A DNA stretch of 64,000 nt, taken from NCBI RefSeq assembly GCF_900114565.1, contig NZ_FOTM01000007.1, positions 98,059 through 162,058 of the forward strand, read 5' to 3'. Made by a program: the position numbers and the translations under genes. Positions 29,494 to 38,082 of the stretch are shown piece by piece; the stretch's first letter is position 1, and every line of letters begins with the position of its first letter. The notes under the pieces were generated by a model. The model did not search any database and was not told the DNA's origin. It was given only the letters and a program-made list of their open reading frames with translations. This DNA comes from Leifsonia sp. CL147. Its GTDB lineage: Bacteria > Actinomycetota > Actinomycetes > Actinomycetales > Microbacteriaceae.

Positions 29494-29685
29494 TCAGTCG
29501 CCCTGGATGGCCGAGCGGAGCTCGGCCTCGCGCTGACGGTAGCCGTCGGACACGGCCTCACCGAAGTCGCGCGCTTTCCGGTCGATGCTGTTGAAGAATT
29601 CGCGACCTTTGGCGGTCTCGTTGACCTGGTGGGCGACGGCGAAGCCGATGGCGACGCCTGTGAGCAGCCACAGGAAACTCTTCAT
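29494..29685 (-). CDS. Small single-pass membrane protein, YtxH-like
   Basis: 63 residues: one N-terminal membrane helix (FLWLLTGVAIGFAVAHQV) followed by a charged amphipathic tail (FFNSIDRKARDFGEAVSDGYRQREAELRSAI). Start chosen at the ATG at 29685, preceded by GGGAGG. Such proteins are common upstream of alaS in this group, with a DUF948 gene before them. Function unknown. Confidence 0.8.
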   Translation of the reverse strand: MKSFLWLLTGVAIGFAVAHQVNETAKGREFFNSIDRKARDFGEAVSDGYRQREAELRSAIQGD

Positions 29686-29757
29686 GCTGGTCCTCCCTCT
29701 CTGGACGGCGCTGCGCGCGGGCGTCGGAACACCCGGGCGATCTCGCACCGAACAAGT

Positions 29758-30171
29758 CTAGTGCGAGCGCCCGCGAGTCTTCCGGGAGGAGGACCGGCCG
29801 TTGGAGGACCGGCCCGGGGCGAAGCCGCCGGCCGTCCGGAACGCGGCTCGCGCTGCGGCACTGAAGCCGGCCAGCTTGATCAGCGGACCACCGATGGTGG
29901 CGGCGAACAGGGCCACGAGCGCCGAGACGTTGCCCGTCACATCCGCGACGTTCCTGGTGATGACATCCACCCGCGCCAGCTGCTTGTTGGTCTCCTGCAG
30001 CGTGGTCGCCGTCTCGTCGAGGATCGGCGTGATGCCGTCGCTCGCCTCCTTGATCGCTGCGCGCGTCTGATCGAGCACACGCCCCAGCTTGATCAGCGGG
30101 ATGGCGATGAAGCCGACGAGGACCGCGAACACGACGGCCGCGATCAACCCCGCGATGTCTCCTCCGGACAC
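29758..30171 (-). CDS. DUF948-family membrane protein
   Basis: About 137 residues. One N-terminal transmembrane helix (IAGLIAAVVFAVLVGFIAIPLIKL), then a helical stretch (RVLDQTRAAIKEASDGITPILDETATTLQETNKQL) typical of DUF948, a second weak hydrophobic segment (VSALVALFAATIGGPLIKLAGF) and a basic Ser/Arg tail. GTG at 30171 is preferred, as AAGGGG lies six bases before it; an ATG five codons upstream lacks a good site. It forms a pair with the YtxH-like gene. Role unknown. Confidence 0.8.
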   Translation of the reverse strand: MSGGDIAGLIAAVVFAVLVGFIAIPLIKLGRVLDQTRAAIKEASDGITPILDETATTLQETNKQLARVDVITRNVADVTGNVSALVALFAATIGGPLIKLAGFSAAARAAFRTAGGFAPGRSSNGRSSSRKTRGRSH

Positions 30172-30245
30172 GTCGTCCCCTTCCATTCCGTCACCGGCAT
30201 ACGGATCCAGCGTAGCCGCAAGCGGCGCTCCCGGGAACGGCGAAC

Positions 30246-30272
30246 GGGGCCGCGGCGCGATGCCGCGACCCC
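30246..30272 (-). terminator. Likely terminator after rpsD
   Basis: A GC-rich hairpin: GGGGCCGCGGC pairs with GCCGCGACCCC (one mismatch) around a 5-base loop, 22 bp past the rpsD stop. No T-tract follows. It separates rpsD from the DUF948 gene. Confidence 0.55.
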
Positions 30273-30294
30273 GTCCGGGCCGTACCTGCTGAAC

Positions 30295-30918
30295 TCAGCG
30301 AGCCGCGTAGTACTCGACGACCAGCTGGACCTCGCAGGTCACGGGGACCTCGGCGCGCTTCGGGCGGCGCACCAGGCGGGCCTGCAGCTTGTCGATCTCG
30401 ACATCCAGGTAGCCCGGGGTCTTCGGCAGCACGTCGAGGTGTCCGCCGGCGGCCGCGACCTGGAAAGGCTCGGTGCCCTCGGAGCGGGCCTTGACGTGGA
30501 TGAGCTGACCCGGCTTCACGCGGAAGGACGGGCGGTCGACGAGGTTGCCGTCGACGAGGATGTGGCGGTGCACGACGAACTGGCGGGCCTGCGTGATGGT
30601 GCGGGCGAAGCCGGCGCGGAGCACGAGCGCGTCCAGGCGCATCTCGAGGAGCTCGACCAGGTTCTCACCGGTCAGGCCCTGGGTGCGACGGGCCTCCTCG
30701 AAGGCGATGCGGAGCTGCTTCTCGCGGATGCCGTACTGGGCGCGCAGACGCTGCTTCTCGCGCAGACGCACGGCGTAGTCCGAGTCGGCCTTGCGCTTGG
30801 TGCGGCCGTGCTCACCCGGAGCGTAGGGGCGCTTCTCCATGTAGCGCGCCGCCTTCGGGGTGAGCGGGATGCCCAGGGCCCGCGACTCGCGGGTCTTGCT
30901 GCGGGAACGTGAAGACAC
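30295..30918 (-). CDS. rpsD: 30S ribosomal protein S4
   Basis: Primary 16S-rRNA-binding protein and small-subunit assembly initiator; in many bacteria it represses its own mRNA. 207 residues, of the actinobacterial zinc-free form beginning SSRSRSKTRESRALGIPLTPKAARYMEKRPY. The S4 RNA-binding domain is MRLDALVLRAGFARTITQARQFVVHRHILVDGNLV. GTG at 30918 is chosen, with AAAGGAAACC before it and family length; the upstream ATG at 30960 would place the leader hairpin inside the coding region. A structured leader precedes it. Confidence 0.95.
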   Translation of the reverse strand: MSSRSRSKTRESRALGIPLTPKAARYMEKRPYAPGEHGRTKRKADSDYAVRLREKQRLRAQYGIREKQLRIAFEEARRTQGLTGENLVELLEMRLDALVLRAGFARTITQARQFVVHRHILVDGNLVDRPSFRVKPGQLIHVKARSEGTEPFQVAAAGGHLDVLPKTPGYLDVEIDKLQARLVRRPKRAEVPVTCEVQLVVEYYAAR

Positions 30919-30922
30919 GGTT

Positions 30923-30984
30923 TCCTTTCGATTTCTCTCTGAAGTGGTGGATGCGGGCATACGTATGCGTCCGCAGAGAGAGGG
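30923..30984 (-). promoter_or_regulatory. Nested stem-loop leader just upstream of the rpsD ribosome-binding site
   Basis: Plus-strand arms CTCTCTG (30935-30941) and CAGAGAG (30974-30980) form an outer helix extendable by A-U/G-U pairs. Inside, GGATGC (30949-30954) pairs with GCGTCC (30967-30972), and the loop contains the 12-bp palindrome GCATACGTATGC (30957-30968). The structure ends next to the AAAGGA ribosome-binding site of rpsD. S4 autoregulation through such mRNA structures is known elsewhere; its use here is inference. The remaining leader (30985-31090) has no recognised signal. Confidence 0.55.
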
Positions 30985-31090
30985 ATTGTTGCCAGGGACG
31001 CCCGGCTACAGGGCTACTCCCATCGAATCGTGACCGCGGCAGCCGCACCCCGAACACGCTTCTAGGCGCAGAAAGTCTAGCAGACCGACG

Positions 31091-32431
31091 TCATCGCCCG
31101 CGCACGATGCGGCGCAGCTTCGCCAGCCGTGCGGCGACGTCGCGCTCGTTGCCGTGCTCGGTCGGCGTGTAATACGTCGTGCCGTCCAGTTCGTCGGGGA
31201 GATACTGCTGCTTCAGCACTCCGAGCTCGTCGTCGTGCGGGTACTGGTAGCCCTTGCCGTGGCCGAGCCGCTTGGCGCCGGGATAGTGGGCGTCGCGCAG
31301 GTGCTTCGGGACGCGGCCGATCCTGCCCGCGCGCACGTCGGCGATCGCCGCGTCCAACGCCCGGTAGGCCGCATTCGACTTCGGCGCGGTCGCGAGGTGC
31401 ACCACGGCCTGGGCGAGCGGGATGCGGCCCTCGGGCATCCCGATGTACTGGACGGCGTCCGCCGCCGCGATCGCCACGCCGAGCGCCTGCGGGTCGGCCA
31501 TCCCGATGTCCTCCGACGCCAGGATGATGATGCGCCGGGCGATGAAGCGCGGATCCTCGCCGGCCTCGATCATGCGCGCCAGGTAGTGGAGGGATGCGTC
31601 GACATCCGACCCGCGCACCGACTTGATGAACGCGCTGATCACGTCGTAGTGCTCGTCGCCGTTGCGGTCGTAGCGCAGCAGGGCCCGGTCGACCGCCTGC
31701 GCGACGAGCTCGGCAGTGATGACCGGCTTCTCCTTGGCCGTCGCCGGCGTCGCGGACGCAGCCGTCACCGATGCCGCTTCGAGTGCGGTGAGGGCGCGCC
31801 GTGCGTCGCCGGACGCGAGGCGGATCAGCGCGGCCCGGGCCTCCGGGGCGAGCACGTACTGGTCTGCGAGCCCCCGGTCGTCGGCCACGGCGCGGTCGAT
31901 GACCGTGCCGAGGTCGTCGTCGCTGAGCGTCTCGAGCGTGAGCAGCAGGCTGCGGGAGAGCAGCGGCGAGATGACCGAGAACGACGGGTTCTCGGTGGTC
32001 GCAGCGACGAGGATGACCCAGCCGTTCTCGACTCCCGGGAGCAGCGCATCCTGCTGAGCCTTCGTGAAACGGTGGATCTCGTCGAGGAAGAGGACCGTCG
32101 AGATGCCGTACAGGTCGCGGGTGGAGAGCGCCTCATCCATCACCAGCCGGACGTCCTTGACCCCGGCGGTGACCGCCGAGAGCTCGACGAACCGGCGTCC
32201 GGAGGAATGAGCGATCGCCTGAGCGAGCGTCGTCTTGCCCGTGCCCGGCGGACCCCACAGGATCACGGAGACGGAACCGGTCTGGCCCTCCTTGTCGGAG
32301 GCGAGCGCGACCAGCGGCGACCCGGGTTTCAGGAGGTGACGCTGCCCGGCCACCTCCTCCAGAGATTTCGGGCGCATGCGCACCGCGAGGGGTGTCGCTC
32401 CCGCCCGGAGCCCTGGTTGAGTGTCGACCAC
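31091..32431 (-). CDS. rarA: Replication-associated recombination protein A (RarA/MgsA) AAA+ ATPase
   Basis: Acts at stalled replication forks, related to clamp loaders. 446 residues. Walker [17 protein letters not shown] near residue 60, Walker [12 protein letters not shown], sensor [21 protein letters not shown], then the C-terminal tetramerisation part with [30 protein letters not shown] and [24 protein letters not shown]. The GTG start overlaps its GGAG site, so the exact first codon is slightly uncertain. Confidence 0.95.
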   Translation of the reverse strand: MVDTQPGLRAGATPLAVRMRPKSLEEVAGQRHLLKPGSPLVALASDKEGQTGSVSVILWGPPGTGKTTLAQAIAHSSGRRFVELSAVTAGVKDVRLVMDEALSTRDLYGISTVLFLDEIHRFTKAQQDALLPGVENGWVILVAATTENPSFSVISPLLSRSLLLTLETLSDDDLGTVIDRAVADDRGLADQYVLAPEARAALIRLASGDARRALTALEAASVTAASATPATAKEKPVITAELVAQAVDRALLRYDRNGDEHYDVISAFIKSVRGSDVDASLHYLARMIEAGEDPRFIARRIIILASEDIGMADPQALGVAIAAADAVQYIGMPEGRIPLAQAVVHLATAPKSNAAYRALDAAIADVRAGRIGRVPKHLRDAHYPGAKRLGHGKGYQYPHDDELGVLKQQYLPDELDGTTYYTPTEHGNERDVAARLAKLRRIVRGR

Positions 32432-32591
32432 TCCATAAGGCTAGTCGCGACCACCGACACTCCCCGCGGCCGCGACAGGGTGCGAAGGGAGGCCGAGTTG
32501 GTCGTCCATAGATCGGACGGATAGGGTTCTCCATGATCCAGCGGGCCGATGTCTCGCGGACATCCCCCGAACGACTCTCCGGAGGACCAAC

Positions 32592-33392
32592 GTGGCACCG
32601 AAGCAGAACGACCGCGACGCCCGACTGGCTCGGGAGCGGCTCCGCGCCTATCAGGCGCGCCAGAGCGTGCACGAGCACAAGGTCAAGCGGCGCGCGCGTG
32701 ACAACTGGGTGGCCGGAATCGCGGCCGCCGTGATCGTGGTGCTGGCCGTCGGCACGCAACTGCTCTACTTCTCCGCCGGACCCGGCGCCGCGAAGGCCTC
32801 GGCGTCGGCATCGCCGTCCAGCTCGGCCTCCGCCTCGCCCTCGCCGTCTGCCTCCTCCTCGGGAGACGTCCCGCCCAAGACGCTCGCCGAGGACCGCACC
32901 TGGAAGGGCACCCTGACGATCAACGGCATCCCGCTCGACGTCTCGCTCGACGGCGCGAAGGCGCCTCAGGCGGTCTCCTCCACGATCTCGCTGGTGCAGA
33001 AGAAGTTCTACGACGGTCTCACCTGCCACCGCCTGACCAACGGCGGGTTCTACGTGCTGCAGTGCGGCGACCCCCAGGGCAACGGGTCCGGCGGCCCGGG
33101 CTACTCGTACGGACCGATCGAGAACGCGCCGAAGGACAACGTCTACAAGGCGGGCACCATCGCGATGGCCCGTCAGGGTGACAACGCGAACAGCCAGGGC
33201 AGCCAGTTCTTCATCGTCTACAAGGACACCACCATCCCGGCCGACCAGGCCGGCGGCTACACCGTCATCGGCACGATCACGAGCGGACTCGACCAGCTCG
33301 AGTCGAAGGTCACCGACAAGGGGGTCCAGGGCGGGAAGACCGACGGAGCGCCCGTTGTGGCGACCACCATCAACGGCTTCACCCTGCAGTGA
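32592..33392 (+). CDS. Membrane-anchored cyclophilin-type peptidyl-prolyl isomerase
   Basis: 266 residues: basic cytoplasmic N-terminus (about 1-38), one transmembrane helix (VAGIAAAVIVVLAVGTQLLYF), a Ser/Ala/Pro linker, then an extracytoplasmic cyclophilin domain (about 105-266) with KKFYDGLTCHRLTNGGFYVLQCGDPQGNG and NSQGSQFFIVYKDT. It probably helps fold exported proteins. GGAGG precedes the GTG start by about seven bases. It is divergent from rarA and followed by the DUF349 gene. Confidence 0.93.
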   Translation: MAPKQNDRDARLARERLRAYQARQSVHEHKVKRRARDNWVAGIAAAVIVVLAVGTQLLYFSAGPGAAKASASASPSSSASASPSPSASSSGDVPPKTLAEDRTWKGTLTINGIPLDVSLDGAKAPQAVSSTISLVQKKFYDGLTCHRLTNGGFYVLQCGDPQGNGSGGPGYSYGPIENAPKDNVYKAGTIAMARQGDNANSQGSQFFIVYKDTTIPADQAGGYTVIGTITSGLDQLESKVTDKGVQGGKTDGAPVVATTINGFTLQ

Positions 33393-33470
33393 CCGCGACA
33401 GGTGCAATAGGCTGATTCCCGAACGTGGGGCGGCATCCCGCCCGGATCGCGCAGCAGCAAGGTGAGGCTC

Positions 33471-34700
33471 TTGGCTACTTCTGAACAGCACCCCTGGGGT
33501 CGTGTCGACGACACCGGGACCGTGTACGTCCGCGAGGGCGACGGCGAACGCATCGTCGGCGAGTACCCCGATGGAACGGCGGAGGAGGCTCTGGCGTACT
33601 TCGAGCGCAAGTACACGGACCTCGCCGGGCAGGTCGGGCTGCTGGAGCAGCGCGCCCGCCGGGGAGCGCCGGCCACCGACGTCGCCCGATCCGTCGCCAA
33701 TCTCCGGAAGGCCGTCGAAGGCGCGAACGCCGTCGGCGATCTCGCATCGCTGCTCACCCGGCTGGACGCGCTCGGCGGCACGGTCGAAGAGCTCACCGAG
33801 CAGCAGAGCGCCGAAGCCAAGGCAGCGCTCGACGCGGCCATCGCCGAGCGCACCGCGATCGTCGAGCAGGCGGAGGCGCTCGCCGCGCAGGATCCGGCCC
33901 GCACCCAGTGGAAGACCACGAGTGCCGAGCTCGACGCTCTCTTCGCTCGGTGGCAGGCCCACCAGCAGGACGGACCGCGCCTGCCCAAGAACGAGGCGAA
34001 CGACCTGTGGAAGCGGTTCCGCGCCGCACGATCCACGATCGAGCACAACCGCAAGGCCTTCTTCGCCGAGCTCGACACGCAGCACCGGGATGTGCGCAAC
34101 CGCAAGGCCGCACTGATCGAACAGGCCGAGAAGCTGATCCCGCTCGGCGCCGACGGCGTCCCCGAGTACCGGCGCCTGCTCGACGAGTGGAAGGCCGCCG
34201 GCCGTGCCGGGAAGAAGAACGACGACGCCCTGTGGGCACGATTCAAGGCCGCCGGCGACGCGATCTACTCGGCCAAGGCCGAGGTCGATGCGCGCGACAG
34301 CGCCGAGTACGACGACAACCTGCGGCTGAAGCTCGCCCTGCTCGACGAGGCCGAGCCGTTGCTCAAGGCGACGGATCGCGAATCGGCGCGGGCTCAGCTG
34401 CTGTCCATCCAGGAGCGCTGGGACCAGATCGGCCGCGTCCCGCGGGAGCAGGTCCGCCCCATCGAGGACCGCCTCCGCAAGGTCGAGACAGCCGTCCGGC
34501 GCCTCGACGAGGAGCACTGGCAGAAGAACAACCCCGAGAAGAAGGCGCGTGCAGAGGGCCTGGCCGGCCAGCTGAACGCCGCCATCGCGAAGCTCGAGGA
34601 AGAGCTCGCCGAGGCCCAGGCCTCCGGCGACAGTGCGAAGGTCAAGGCGGCGCAGGAGGCGCTGGACGCTCGCAAGATCTGGCTCGACGCGCTGGGCTGA
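33471..34700 (+). CDS. DUF349 coiled-coil protein
   Basis: About 409 residues, acidic, highly helical, with repeated DUF349 units (WKTTSAELDALFARWQ, LWKRFRAARSTIEHNRKAFF, LLDEWKAAGRAGKKNDDALWARFKAAGDAIY, IQERWDQIGRVPREQ). Such proteins are found beside rel and ppi genes in actinobacteria; their role is unknown. TTG at 33471 is preferred (AAGG eight bases upstream); GTG at 33462 is the alternative. Confidence 0.85.
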   Translation: MATSEQHPWGRVDDTGTVYVREGDGERIVGEYPDGTAEEALAYFERKYTDLAGQVGLLEQRARRGAPATDVARSVANLRKAVEGANAVGDLASLLTRLDALGGTVEELTEQQSAEAKAALDAAIAERTAIVEQAEALAAQDPARTQWKTTSAELDALFARWQAHQQDGPRLPKNEANDLWKRFRAARSTIEHNRKAFFAELDTQHRDVRNRKAALIEQAEKLIPLGADGVPEYRRLLDEWKAAGRAGKKNDDALWARFKAAGDAIYSAKAEVDARDSAEYDDNLRLKLALLDEAEPLLKATDRESARAQLLSIQERWDQIGRVPREQVRPIEDRLRKVETAVRRLDEEHWQKNNPEKKARAEGLAGQLNAAIAKLEEELAEAQASGDSAKVKAAQEALDARKIWLDALG

Positions 34701-34755
34701 TCCTCGTCCCGTCCACAAGCGGTGAGGTGAGCGGGTTCTCCCCCGTTTCGTCGCA

Positions 34756-34775
34756 GGCCGGCCGCGTGGCCGGCC
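34756..34775. terminator. GC hairpin between the DUF349 and AbiEi-like genes
   Basis: Perfect 8-bp inverted repeat (GGCCGGCC on both arms, loop GCGT) 55 bp after the DUF349 stop. It could end that transcript, but no T-tract follows and it is close to the next start. Confidence 0.3.
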
Positions 34776-34794
34776 CGCAGACGAGGCTGGAGGC

Positions 34795-35412
34795 ATGACC
34801 TCACTCTCGCCCCCTCTGCTCGATGCCGGCATCCTGCCGGTGGTAGAACTGCTCGCGCTGTGCCTCGACGGGCAGCTGTTCCGTGTCGGTGATGCTTTCG
34901 CGCCGATCGACGCTCCTGACGGGCCGGAGCTCCGGGCGCACGCCTTCTTGCGCTCAGCACCCTCCTGGGCGGTCGCAGACCGTGGCTCCGCGGCGTGGAT
35001 CCACGGGACACGCTCCTCGCCCCCGCCCGTCCCGCAGGTGAGCGTGCCGCCGCATCGCCGGGGAAGCGCGCTCTCCCCCGCCCTCGACGCGCGTCACCGG
35101 TCGGTGCCTCCCGATGAGCTGGTCGCCGTCGCGAGAGTGCGGGTCACGACGCCGCTGCGCACCGCTGTCGACCTCCTCAGCGAGGCGAGACCGTTCGGCG
35201 ACGCTCAGGCTCTGGAGGTGCGTCATCTGCTGGCCCTGGCCGGCGTCGCACCCGCCGACCTGGACGACCGGCTGCGCACCGGCCGGCGCAAGGGGTGCGT
35301 CCTCGCCCGCAGCAGACTCCCTGCGGTAGCGCAGGCCGCCCTCCAAGCGCCCGCTCGGAGGGCGGAACCGGCTCAGCCGACCGAATCCGGTCAGCCGCCG
35401 CTGACGCGGTAG
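34795..35412 (+). CDS. Hypothetical protein resembling AbiEi-type antitoxins
   Basis: 205 residues, soluble. The segment WAVADRGSAAWIHGTR followed by VSVPPHRRG and RVRVTTPLRTAVDLLSEA resembles the C-terminal part of AbiEi/DUF559-linked proteins common in actinobacteria. The N-terminal winged-helix part is weak and no AbiEii toxin gene lies next to it, so a toxin-antitoxin role is doubtful. The C-terminal 40 residues are Ala/Pro/Arg-rich. Its 3' end overlaps the convergent rel gene by 22 bp. GGAGG precedes the ATG. Confidence 0.6.
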   Translation: MTSLSPPLLDAGILPVVELLALCLDGQLFRVGDAFAPIDAPDGPELRAHAFLRSAPSWAVADRGSAAWIHGTRSSPPPVPQVSVPPHRRGSALSPALDARHRSVPPDELVAVARVRVTTPLRTAVDLLSEARPFGDAQALEVRHLLALAGVAPADLDDRLRTGRRKGCVLARSRLPAVAQAALQAPARRAEPAQPTESGQPPLTR

Positions 35413-37637
35413 ACGTCGTAGACGCCGTCGATCCGGCGCACGGCGTTGAGGACGCGGTCCAAATGGGTGGTGTCGCCCATCTCGAAGACGAAGCGACTGA
35501 GAGCCAGACGGTCGCTGGAGGTGGTGACCGTGGCGGAAAGGATGTTGACGTGATGCTCGGAAAGCACGCGCGTGACGTCGCTCAGCAGTCCGGAGCGATC
35601 GAGCGCTTCGACCTGGATCTGCACCAGGAAGATGCTCTTCGAGCTCGGCGCCCACTCCACCTCGATCATGCGCTCGGGCTCCTGCAGCAGCGACTGCACG
35701 TTGTGGCAGTTCGACTGGTGCACCGAGACGCCCTGCCCCCGGGTGATGAAGCCCACGATCGGGTCGCCCGGCACCGGCGTGCAGCACTTCGCGAGCTTCA
35801 CGAGGATGTCCGGCGCTCCCCGCACCAGAATGCCGGAGTCGCTGTTGCGCAGCTGGCGCCGGCCCTTGACCGGGATGTCCAGCTCTCCGTCGGACTCCAC
35901 CTCCGTCTGCAGCGACGCCACGATCTTCTCGATCACGGACTGGGTGGAGATATGCCCCTCACCGACCGCCGCGTACAGCGCAGACACGTCCGGATGCTTG
36001 AGCGAGGACGCGACCTCGACGAGCGCATCCTGAGTCATCAGCTTCTGCAGCGGCAGGTTCTGCTTGCGCATCGCGCGCGCGATCGCATCCTTGCCCTGTT
36101 CGATCGCCTCGTCGCGGCGCTCCTTGGTGAACCACTGGCGGATCTTGTTGCGCGCCCGCGGGCTCTTGACGAAGTTCAGCCAGTCCTGACTGGGTCCGGA
36201 GTCGGGGTTCTTGGAGGTGAAGATCTCGACGACATCGCCCGTGTTGAGGCTGCTCTCCAAGGGGACGAGCCGGCCGTTGACCTTCGCCCCCATCGTCCGG
36301 TGCCCGACCTCCGTGTGCACCGCGTAGGCGAAGTCGACCGGAGTCGCCCCGGCGGGCAGGCCGATCACCCGGCCCTTCGGGGTGAAGACGTACGTCTCCT
36401 TCGCGCCGATCTCGAAACGGAGGGAGTCGAGGAACTCGCTGGGATCGGCGGTCTCGGCCTGCCAATCGGAGATGTGCGCGAGCCACGCCAGGTCGGTGTC
36501 GACCTTCGCCGGGCCACCGGCGCTCTTGCCGGTGGTCTGCTCCTTGTACTTCCAGTGGGCGGCGACACCGAACTCCGCCCGCTGGTGCATCTCCTCGGTG
36601 CGGATCTGGATCTCCACCGGGCGGCCCTGCGGTCCGATCACCGTCGTGTGCAACGACTGGTACAGATTGAACTTCGGCGTGGCGATGTAGTCCTTGAAGC
36701 GACCGGGCATCGGCGTCCAGCGCGCGTGGATCTGCCCGAGCACGGCGTAGCAATCGCGCACCGTGTTGACCAGCACCCGGATGCCGACGAGGTCGTAGAT
36801 GTCGTCGAACTCGCGACCGCGGACCACCATCTTCTGGTAGATCGAGTAGTACTGCTTCGGCCGGCCCACGACTTTGCCGCGGATCCTGGCAGACTTCAGG
36901 TCTTCGTTGATGGCGTCGATCACCTGCTGCACCAGGCGCTCGCGCTCCGGCGTCCGCTGCTTGACGAGACTCTCGATCTCGGCGTACAGCTTCGGATAGA
37001 GCACCGCGAACGACAGATCCTCGAGCTCCCACTTGATCGCCTGGATACCGAGCCGGTGCGCGAGGGGCGCGTAGATCTCGAGGGTCTCGGTGGCTTTCCG
37101 CGTGGCGGACGCGGCAGGCACGAAGCCCCACGTACGGGCGTTGTGGAGCCGGTCCGCCAGCTTGATGATGAGCACGCGGATGTCCTTCGACATCGCAACG
37201 ATCATCTTGCGTACGGTCTCGGCCTGGGCGCTGTCGCCGTACTTCACCTTGTCGAGCTTGGTGACGCCGTCGACCAGCATCGCGATCTCGTCGCCGAACT
37301 GGTCGCGCAGCTCATCGAGCGTGTACTCGGTGTCCTCGACGGTGTCGTGGAGCAGTGCCGCGGCGATCGTCTTCGCGCCGATGCCGAGGTCTGCGATGAT
37401 CTGCGCCACGGCCACCGGATGGGTGATGTACGGCTCGCCCGAGCGGCGCTTCTGACCGGTGTGTGCCCGCTCCGCCACGGAATAGGCGCGCTCGATGAGC
37501 GACAGGTCGGCTTTCGGGTGGTGCATCCGCACCGTGCGTATCAGTGTATCGACGGCGCCGGAGGGCTGCGCCCGCGAAAAGATCCGGGGCACCAGGCGGC
37601 GCAACGAAGCGGTCTGCGATGTCGTTGTGTCAACCAT
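35391..37637 (-). CDS. rel: Bifunctional (p)ppGpp synthetase/hydrolase Rel
   Basis: Makes and degrades the stringent-response alarmone. 748 residues: HD hydrolase domain (HTGQKRRSGEPYITHPVAVA, ALLHDTVEDTEYTLDEL), synthetase domain (GRPKQYYSIYQKM, IYDLVGIRVLV, then GRFKDYIATPKFNLYQSLHT), TGS domain (VFTPKGRVIGLPAGATPVDFAYAVH), conserved Cys in KCCTPVPGD and a C-terminal ACT domain. RFKD at the synthetase active site is the form found in bifunctional enzymes. Start at the ATG at 37637 with AGGAGG nine bases upstream; a longer upstream form lacks support. It follows the rhodanese gene by 70 bp. Confidence 0.96.
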   Translation of the reverse strand: MVDTTTSQTASLRRLVPRIFSRAQPSGAVDTLIRTVRMHHPKADLSLIERAYSVAERAHTGQKRRSGEPYITHPVAVAQIIADLGIGAKTIAAALLHDTVEDTEYTLDELRDQFGDEIAMLVDGVTKLDKVKYGDSAQAETVRKMIVAMSKDIRVLIIKLADRLHNARTWGFVPAASATRKATETLEIYAPLAHRLGIQAIKWELEDLSFAVLYPKLYAEIESLVKQRTPERERLVQQVIDAINEDLKSARIRGKVVGRPKQYYSIYQKMVVRGREFDDIYDLVGIRVLVNTVRDCYAVLGQIHARWTPMPGRFKDYIATPKFNLYQSLHTTVIGPQGRPVEIQIRTEEMHQRAEFGVAAHWKYKEQTTGKSAGGPAKVDTDLAWLAHISDWQAETADPSEFLDSLRFEIGAKETYVFTPKGRVIGLPAGATPVDFAYAVHTEVGHRTMGAKVNGRLVPLESSLNTGDVVEIFTSKNPDSGPSQDWLNFVKSPRARNKIRQWFTKERRDEAIEQGKDAIARAMRKQNLPLQKLMTQDALVEVASSLKHPDVSALYAAVGEGHISTQSVIEKIVASLQTEVESDGELDIPVKGRRQLRNSDSGILVRGAPDILVKLAKCCTPVPGDPIVGFITRGQGVSVHQSNCHNVQSLLQEPERMIEVEWAPSSKSIFLVQIQVEALDRSGLLSDVTRVLSEHHVNILSATVTTSSDRLALSRFVFEMGDTTHLDRVLNAVRRIDGVYDVYRVSGG

Positions 37638-37707
37638 TCGCGCGCGCCTCCTGACGTCTATTATGGCCGCTCCCGCACACCGTTCTTTCACGGTGGACGC
37701 GGTCGGC

Positions 37708-38076
37708 CTAGACGATCGCTCCTGGCGTACCGTCGTCGCGGACGACCTGGCCCCCGTCGGCCTGCCAGGCCGCCATCCCGCCCGCGACGTTGGCGGCAGG
37801 ATAGTCCGCCTCGATCAGGGCCTGGGCGACCATCCGCGAGCGGCCTCCGACGAGGCAGATCACCAGCAGCTGCCGATCCTCCGGCAGCTCGTGCTGACGA
37901 GCACCCAGCTCACCGAGAGGGATGTGGTGGGCAGCAGGCGCGTGGCCTGCCTCCCATTCGTGATTCTCACGCACGTCGAGCAGCCACGCCTCGCCGGCGT
38001 CGACGAGCTCCCGGGCACGCGAGACGGACACCTCGTCCTCCGGCAGGAACCGTGGCTGAGCGGAGGTGTCCGGCAT
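37708..38076 (-). CDS. Rhodanese-like sulfurtransferase domain protein
   Basis: 122 residues, one rhodanese fold. Active-site loop CLVGGRSRMVA with catalytic Cys, WLLDVRENHEWEAGHAPAAHHIPLGEL earlier and AANVAGGMAAWQADGG at the end. It is soluble and of unknown substrate. Six bases separate it from the upstream secF stop, so it is probably cotranscribed with secDF and rel. Confidence 0.9.
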   Translation of the reverse strand: MPDTSAQPRFLPEDEVSVSRARELVDAGEAWLLDVRENHEWEAGHAPAAHHIPLGELGARQHELPEDRQLLVICLVGGRSRMVAQALIEADYPAANVAGGMAAWQADGGQVVRDDGTPGAIV

Positions 38077-38082
38077 GCGTGT

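Noticed and set aside
32133..34832. 899-codon minus-strand frame over the cyclophilin and DUF349 genes
   Set aside because: Shadow; plus-strand genes have clear domains and ribosome-binding sites.
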